From: Planctomycetota bacterium
Lineage (GTDB): Bacteria > Planctomycetota > Planctomycetia > Pirellulales > Thermoguttaceae
Direction: 5' to 3'
Length of the DNA: 9,462 nucleotides
NCBI GenBank assembly: GCA_021784975.1
Contig: JAJYGU010000141.1
Location: 1-9,462, forward strand
The translations under genes were made by a program, and so were the position numbers. Under the pieces are notes generated by a model, which saw only the letters and a list, made by a program, of their open reading frames with translations, did not search any database and had not been told where the DNA came from. How positions within the stretch are numbered: position 1 is the stretch's first letter; every line of letters begins with the position of its first letter. Below are positions 6,206 to 9,462 of this stretch, piece after piece.

Positions 6206-7120
6206 ATGCGAAAACTCGGCCCGGTGTCCGTCGGCACCGCCCCGCTGGCGGCGATGGCAGTTCGTACCACCGTCTTCGCTCTGTTCGTGATGGCTTGGGG
6301 CCCGAGCGACCCCACCGCCTTAGTCTGGGCCGCCTACGACGATGTGCGGTTGATAGCGTTCCAGGGCACTACCAGCGCCGCCGCTCAACGTGACGCCGTC
6401 CGCGGCATACCGCTGGAAAGGCTGGGCGCCGCCGACAGGGACAAAGTGGAGTCGGTGCTGGCCAACGTAAGCCTGTTCCGACGCATGCCGGTGCGGCGCA
6501 TCGAGTGTGAGCCCGAGCTATGCCTCTTCCTGGTCCGGCATCCCGACGTGGTGGTCAACATCTGGGAGCTGATGAGGGTCAGCGAACTGCAAATGGAGCA
6601 AATCGGAGCCCGACGCTTCCGCATCACCGAAGCCGACGGCACGGTGGCCGATGCGGAAGTCTTATACAGCAGCCGCGATACCCACTTGGTTTACGCCGAT
6701 GGCGTGTATCATGGTCCATTGTTTGGGCGGGCCATTCGCGGTCGCGGAGTGTTGGTGCTGAAGACCGGTTACTCGCGGGATAGCGAGGGCCGGGCCCATG
6801 TGACCTGCTGTCTCGATTCGTTTGTCAGCATCGAGCCTATCGCAGTGGAATTGGCGACCAAGACCATCCAGCCGATCTTGGGCAGAACGGCCGACAACAA
6901 CTTCGTCCAAACGATGGGTTTTGTTGCCAGTCTTTCGCGGACCATTGGGGTCAACAGCCGAGGCGTGCAACGCATGGCCGGCCGACTGGAACACGTCTCG
7001 CCCCAGGTCCGCCGTCAGTTTGCCAGCTTGGCGGCCTACCTGGGCCAGCGGGCTACCGCCGGCGATGTGCCGCTCCGCGAGGAGGTGGCCGAGCGGCCGG
7101 TAGATGGGATTCAACGCTGA
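6206..7120 (+). CDS. Exported protein of unknown function
   Basis: A 304-residue protein that I do not recognise. The start is supported by AAGGG (6195-6199) 6 nt before the ATG. The N-terminus has a basic start (MRK) and a hydrophobic stretch (about 22-32, TTVFALFVMAW) ending near WAAYDD (41-46), consistent with a signal peptide or N-terminal anchor. The body looks globular and mixed alpha/beta: a helical segment (about 68-92), a strand-rich part (about 96-215, including RRIECEPELCLFLVRHPDV and a beta-like run ending VLKTGY), and a helical C-terminus (about 216-282). Four cysteines (101, 106, 201, 202) could form disulfides outside the cytoplasm. No catalytic motif, lipobox or repeat is seen. 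It diverges from nuoB and converges with the ligase gene, so it is probably a single-gene unit. The conserved, uniform coding character suggests a real, lineage-specific protein rather than a decayed gene. Confidence 0.8.
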   Translation: MRKLGPVSVGTAPLAAMAVRTTVFALFVMAWGPSDPTALVWAAYDDVRLIAFQGTTSAAAQRDAVRGIPLERLGAADRDKVESVLANVSLFRRMPVRRIECEPELCLFLVRHPDVVVNIWELMRVSELQMEQIGARRFRITEADGTVADAEVLYSSRDTHLVYADGVYHGPLFGRAIRGRGVLVLKTGYSRDSEGRAHVTCCLDSFVSIEPIAVELATKTIQPILGRTADNNFVQTMGFVASLSRTIGVNSRGVQRMAGRLEHVSPQVRRQFASLAAYLGQRATAGDVPLREEVAERPVDGIQR

Positions 7121-7139
7121 GCAACGGGCAGACCGATAC

Positions 7140-7151
7140 CGATAATTATCG
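7140..7151. repeat. 12-bp perfect palindrome just after the exported-protein gene
   Basis: CGATAATTATCG is self-complementary and lies 20 bp past the stop at 7120. It has no following T run, so it is not a standard terminator; it could be a protein-binding site or chance. Confidence 0.3.
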
Positions 7152-7198
7152 TCAACTTATCCCGACGCGGCGTCTAAGCGGCCGTCCCAAAACAAGTT

Positions 7199-7242
7199 GG
7201 GGACTGTCCCAATTTTCGTCCGACGAAAATGGGACTGTCCCC
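7199..7242. repeat. 44-bp hairpin-forming repeat between convergent genes
   Basis: The inner stem is perfect: ATTTTCGT (7212-7219) pairs with ACGAAAAT (7223-7230) around a CCG loop. Beyond a single unpaired A (7211), the outer arms GGGGACTGTCCC (7199-7210) and GGGACTGTCCCC (7231-7242) pair with one central T-T mismatch, extending the stem to about 20 bp. Each arm is itself a near-palindrome. GTCCC at 7184-7188 can compete by pairing with GGGAC at 7200-7204. Lying between two convergent genes, it could stop or stabilise transcripts from both sides. It resembles dispersed REP-like intergenic elements; copies elsewhere cannot be seen from this window. Confidence 0.6.
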
Positions 7243-7275
7243 TTGGCGAAAGTGGAAGTTGTTGCTGGACGATCG

Positions 7276-8901
7276 CTAAGGGGTTGGCGCCGCCCCGGTC
7301 ACCTCCAACGCCAGTTCTTGCAGCCGCTTCAGGTCGAGCTTGCCGGTACCGAGCACGGGGATGGCATCCACTTGGCGGAAGCTATCGGCCGCCGGAATCC
7401 AGAGGGGGGGCAACCCTTGGGCGGCCAGTTTCCGGCAGATCTCTTCCGGACTCTGGCCGAGGTGGGTGTAGAGCACCACCAACCGTTCGCCCTTTTGGGT
7501 GTCGGGAACGCCGGCCACGGCCACCGAGATCAGCTCGGGGTCAAGCTGCAGCAATTCGCTGATGGCTTCCTCGATGCGAATGTGGGGCACCATCTCGCCG
7601 GCAATCTTGGAGAAGCGGCTGAGCCGGCCGGTAATCTGGATGAAGCCTTCGTCGTCGATGACGGCCACGTCGCCGGTGATGTTCCAGCCGTCGCGGATGA
7701 CCTCGGCCGTCAGGTCAGGCCTCCCAAAATAGCCCTTCATCACGTTGGGGCCCTTGATCCAGAGCATACCGGCTTTGCCGGGGGGAAGATCCTCGCCGGT
7801 GTCGAGGTCGACCACCTTGGCAATCACGCCGGGAAGCGGCCGTCCGACGGTCCCCTGCTTCACGCCGGCCCGCACGCTCGTGGTGGCCCGGCTGAGCGGG
7901 ACGTTGGCGGCCACGATCGGCGAAAGCTCGGTGGTGCCGTAGCCCTCCGACGGCCGCACCCCGAAACGCTTTTCGAAGGCGTCGGCGATCTCCGCCGGCA
8001 GCTTCTCGGCCCCGGTAAAAACCACATCCAGCTTGGCGAAATCCTCCGGTTCGCACCGCCGCAGGTAGGAGCGAATGAAGGTCGGCGTGATGATCATAAT
8101 GGTGGCCCCGTGCTTGCGGCAGAGCTTTCCCACTTCGCGGGCCTCGAGCGGGCTGTAGTGGTAAATCCCTTTGGGCGGCAGGGCCAGGGCGGTCCACATG
8201 GTCACGGTGTACCCGAAGGAATGGAAGAACGGCAGCACGCCCAACAGCACGTCGTCTTGGCTGAGTTGGACGATTTGATCCACCGCCTTGACATTCGAGC
8301 CGATGTTGCGCTGGCTGAGCATCACTCCTTTGGGACGGCCGGTCGATCCCGAGGTGAAAATGATGGTCAGCAGATCGTCGGGGCCGAGGCGGTCCAGACC
8401 GAGACGCCGCTCCAGCCACGGAATGGGAGTGAGCCAGGTGTCGGTGGCGGCCGTCAGTTTGTCAATCAGGCCGGCGCGGTCCTTGAAGTCTTCTAACAGC
8501 ACCGGCTCGGCGTCGAACTTGAAGGCGAACCGCTCCAACACCCGGCGGCTGGTCAAAACGTGGCGGATGCCACACTGGGCGATGCAGTCGTTCATGATCT
8601 CGGCGGAGACGGTGTAGTTGAGGTTCACCGCGACCCGGCGATCGATCGACAAGGCGGCGTTGACCACCGCCGCCGGCACCGAAGGCGGCAGGACCACGCC
8701 CACAAATTGCTCGTCGGCCGCCAGCACGTATCGTCGCAGCAGGCGGCGGAGGATCAAGGTCCGCAGCAGCAACCCGCTGCCGGTCAGCTCCACTCCCATG
8801 GAGTCGGCCACCTTACTGCGCCGCATCTGGCGACGACACACGCGGAGAAACTCGCGCGGTGGGATCAATTCGGACTCGTGAGATCGCTCAACGCTGCTCA
8901 T
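7276..8901 (-). CDS. AMP-dependent acyl-ACP/acyl-CoA synthetase-like ligase (Aas C-terminal-domain type)
   Basis: A 541-residue ANL-superfamily ligase that should activate a carboxylic acid, probably a fatty acid, with ATP through an acyl-adenylate. Motifs are complete: the P-loop TSGSTGRPKG (183-192), FFHSFG (225-230), YGTTE (321-325), NITGD (407-411), the hinge GRLSRFSKIAGEMV (425-438) and the catalytic lysine K521 in LGTGKLD. The N-terminal part (about 14-60) and the SKIAGEMVPH form resemble the synthetase half of Aas, which reloads lysophospholipids. The start at 8899-8901 is preferred over upstream in-frame codons because the earlier residues look like antisense translation of the preceding acyltransferase gene. 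It overlaps that gene's end by 14 bp, so the two are probably translationally coupled and act together. The Shine-Dalgarno is weak. A general fatty-acyl-CoA ligase role is the alternative. Confidence 0.92.
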   Translation of the reverse strand: MSSVERSHESELIPPREFLRVCRRQMRRSKVADSMGVELTGSGLLLRTLILRRLLRRYVLAADEQFVGVVLPPSVPAAVVNAALSIDRRVAVNLNYTVSAEIMNDCIAQCGIRHVLTSRRVLERFAFKFDAEPVLLEDFKDRAGLIDKLTAATDTWLTPIPWLERRLGLDRLGPDDLLTIIFTSGSTGRPKGVMLSQRNIGSNVKAVDQIVQLSQDDVLLGVLPFFHSFGYTVTMWTALALPPKGIYHYSPLEAREVGKLCRKHGATIMIITPTFIRSYLRRCEPEDFAKLDVVFTGAEKLPAEIADAFEKRFGVRPSEGYGTTELSPIVAANVPLSRATTSVRAGVKQGTVGRPLPGVIAKVVDLDTGEDLPPGKAGMLWIKGPNVMKGYFGRPDLTAEVIRDGWNITGDVAVIDDEGFIQITGRLSRFSKIAGEMVPHIRIEEAISELLQLDPELISVAVAGVPDTQKGERLVVLYTHLGQSPEEICRKLAAQGLPPLWIPAADSFRQVDAIPVLGTGKLDLKRLQELALEVTGAAPTP

Positions 8902-9462
8902 AATTATTCTGCCCGCCGAATGTCTTCTCGGCCGGTGGTTGCAATGCCAACACCGCACGACGCACCTGGTCGGCGTCGCTCGGCACGGAGATGGGCTGGC
9001 CAAAACGAATCACGACCGGGTACCGCCAGTGCTTCGGCCATTTCCACAGGAACCGTCCCCCCTCATAACTCAGGACACTGCCCCATAGCCCCCCCAAATA
9101 GGTTGGCACCAGTGGCACTTCGGTCTCTTTCAAGATCGAGAGAAAGCCAGGCCGGAACTCTTGCATTTCCCCGGTTCGGGTGATCTCCCCCTCTGGAAAG
9201 ATACACACCAGATCCCCCTCTTGTAAAGCCTCGCGAGCCAGGCGGATCGATTGGGCCATCGACTTCCGCGTCGTCCCGATGGGGATGATGCGGCTTAGCT
9301 TGCCGAACCAGCCCAGCCAGAGGTTATCGAAGTACGGGGCGTAGGCTACCATGCGGGGATGTCGCGGGCAGGCCAAACCCAAGAGCACCGCATCGGCCCA
9401 ACTGACATGGTTGGCCGCCAGTAGGGCGCCGCCGCTGGCCGGGATATGCTCGATGCCTTCAA
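8888..9462 (-). CDS. PlsC-type 1-acyl-glycerophosphate/lysophospholipid acyltransferase domain (5' end beyond right edge)
   Basis: 190 C-terminal residues are visible; the frame is open to the window edge, so the start and anything upstream are missing. The first visible full codon is counted as residue 1. The catalytic HX4D motif is NHVSWAD (17-23, with H18 and D23), the substrate-binding block is FPEGEITRTGEM (88-99), and the later conserved segment is VPLVPTYLGGLWGS (115-128). These assign it to the LPLAT/PlsC family, which transfers acyl groups to lysophospholipids or glycerophosphates at the inner face of the membrane. FPEG followed by E-I-T-R rather than T-R is typical of the Aas-like branch. 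The gene reads straight into the ligase with a 14-bp overlap. In many bacteria a lysophospholipid flippase (MFS) domain precedes this domain in the same protein; whether that is so here lies outside the window. Confidence 0.92.
   Translation of the reverse strand, partial: EGIEHIPASGGALLAANHVSWADAVLLGLACPRHPRMVAYAPYFDNLWLGWFGKLSRIIPIGTTRKSMAQSIRLAREALQEGDLVCIFPEGEITRTGEMQEFRPGFLSILKETEVPLVPTYLGGLWGSVLSYEGGRFLWKWPKHWRYPVVIRFGQPISVPSDADQVRRAVLALQPPAEKTFGGQNNYEQR

Noticed and set aside
5931..6290. Plus-strand open frame of 119 codons upstream of the exported-protein gene
   Set aside because: No Shine-Dalgarno, no domain, composition like non-coding DNA, and it overlaps the supported start at 6206 in another phase.
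7197..7562. Plus-strand 121-codon frame starting in the hairpin repeat
   Set aside because: It runs antisense into the ligase gene, and its first residues come from the repeat itself.
8902..9003. N-terminal extension of the ligase by 34 residues
   Set aside because: It lies entirely over the acyltransferase coding sequence and is rich in Arg, Pro, Cys and His, as expected for an out-of-frame reading.

Overview
The window looks like chromosomal DNA from a GC-rich, free-living Gram-negative-type bacterium. My best guess is a planctomycete (Pirellulales-like). That guess rests on overall protein flavour, the short heptad-patterned intergenic repeats and a lineage-style secreted protein of unknown function. 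It is an inference, because no rRNA or other marker gene is present. Nothing indicates a phage, plasmid, insertion sequence or CRISPR array.

Layout from left to right. (1) A Gfo/Idh/MocA-family oxidoreductase on the minus strand (1-503) runs off the left edge; it has a good sigma70-type promoter and has lost the family's usual E-K-P motif. (2) A plus-strand thioredoxin-fold protein with a CVPC site (867-1364) ends 8 bp from a convergent operon. (3) The core of the window is a minus-strand operon, 5781 down to 1373: nuoB (complex I subunit carrying Fe-S cluster N2), sufC, sufB, sufD. nuoB and sufC overlap by 4 bp (ATGA). sufC and sufB are 2 bp apart. sufB and sufD are separated by about 190 bp of 7-nt-periodic sequence. 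A candidate promoter (5910-5937) and a roughly 120-nt leader with a possible compact three-way junction precede nuoB. (4) A divergent plus-strand gene (6206-7120) encodes an exported protein of unknown function. (5) A 44-bp hairpin-forming repeat (7199-7242) lies in the convergent gap. (6) A minus-strand pair, a PlsC-type acyltransferase (8888 to beyond the right edge) and an AMP-dependent acyl-ACP/acyl-CoA synthetase-like ligase (7276-8901), overlaps by 14 bp. Together they look like a split Aas-type phospholipid re-acylation module.

Functional reading. SufC (ATPase) with SufB and SufD forms the SufBCD scaffold on which Fe-S clusters are assembled. NuoB is an Fe-S protein and therefore a plausible client, so its translational coupling upstream of sufC is the most notable organisational feature. 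The cysteine desulfurase (sufS), its sulfur-transfer partner and the other nuo genes are not in the window. No clearly novel multi-gene defence or biosynthetic system is visible. The best leads are the nuoB-sufCBD coupling, the heptad repeat inside that operon, the possible structured leader, the degenerate Gfo/Idh motif and the hairpin repeat.
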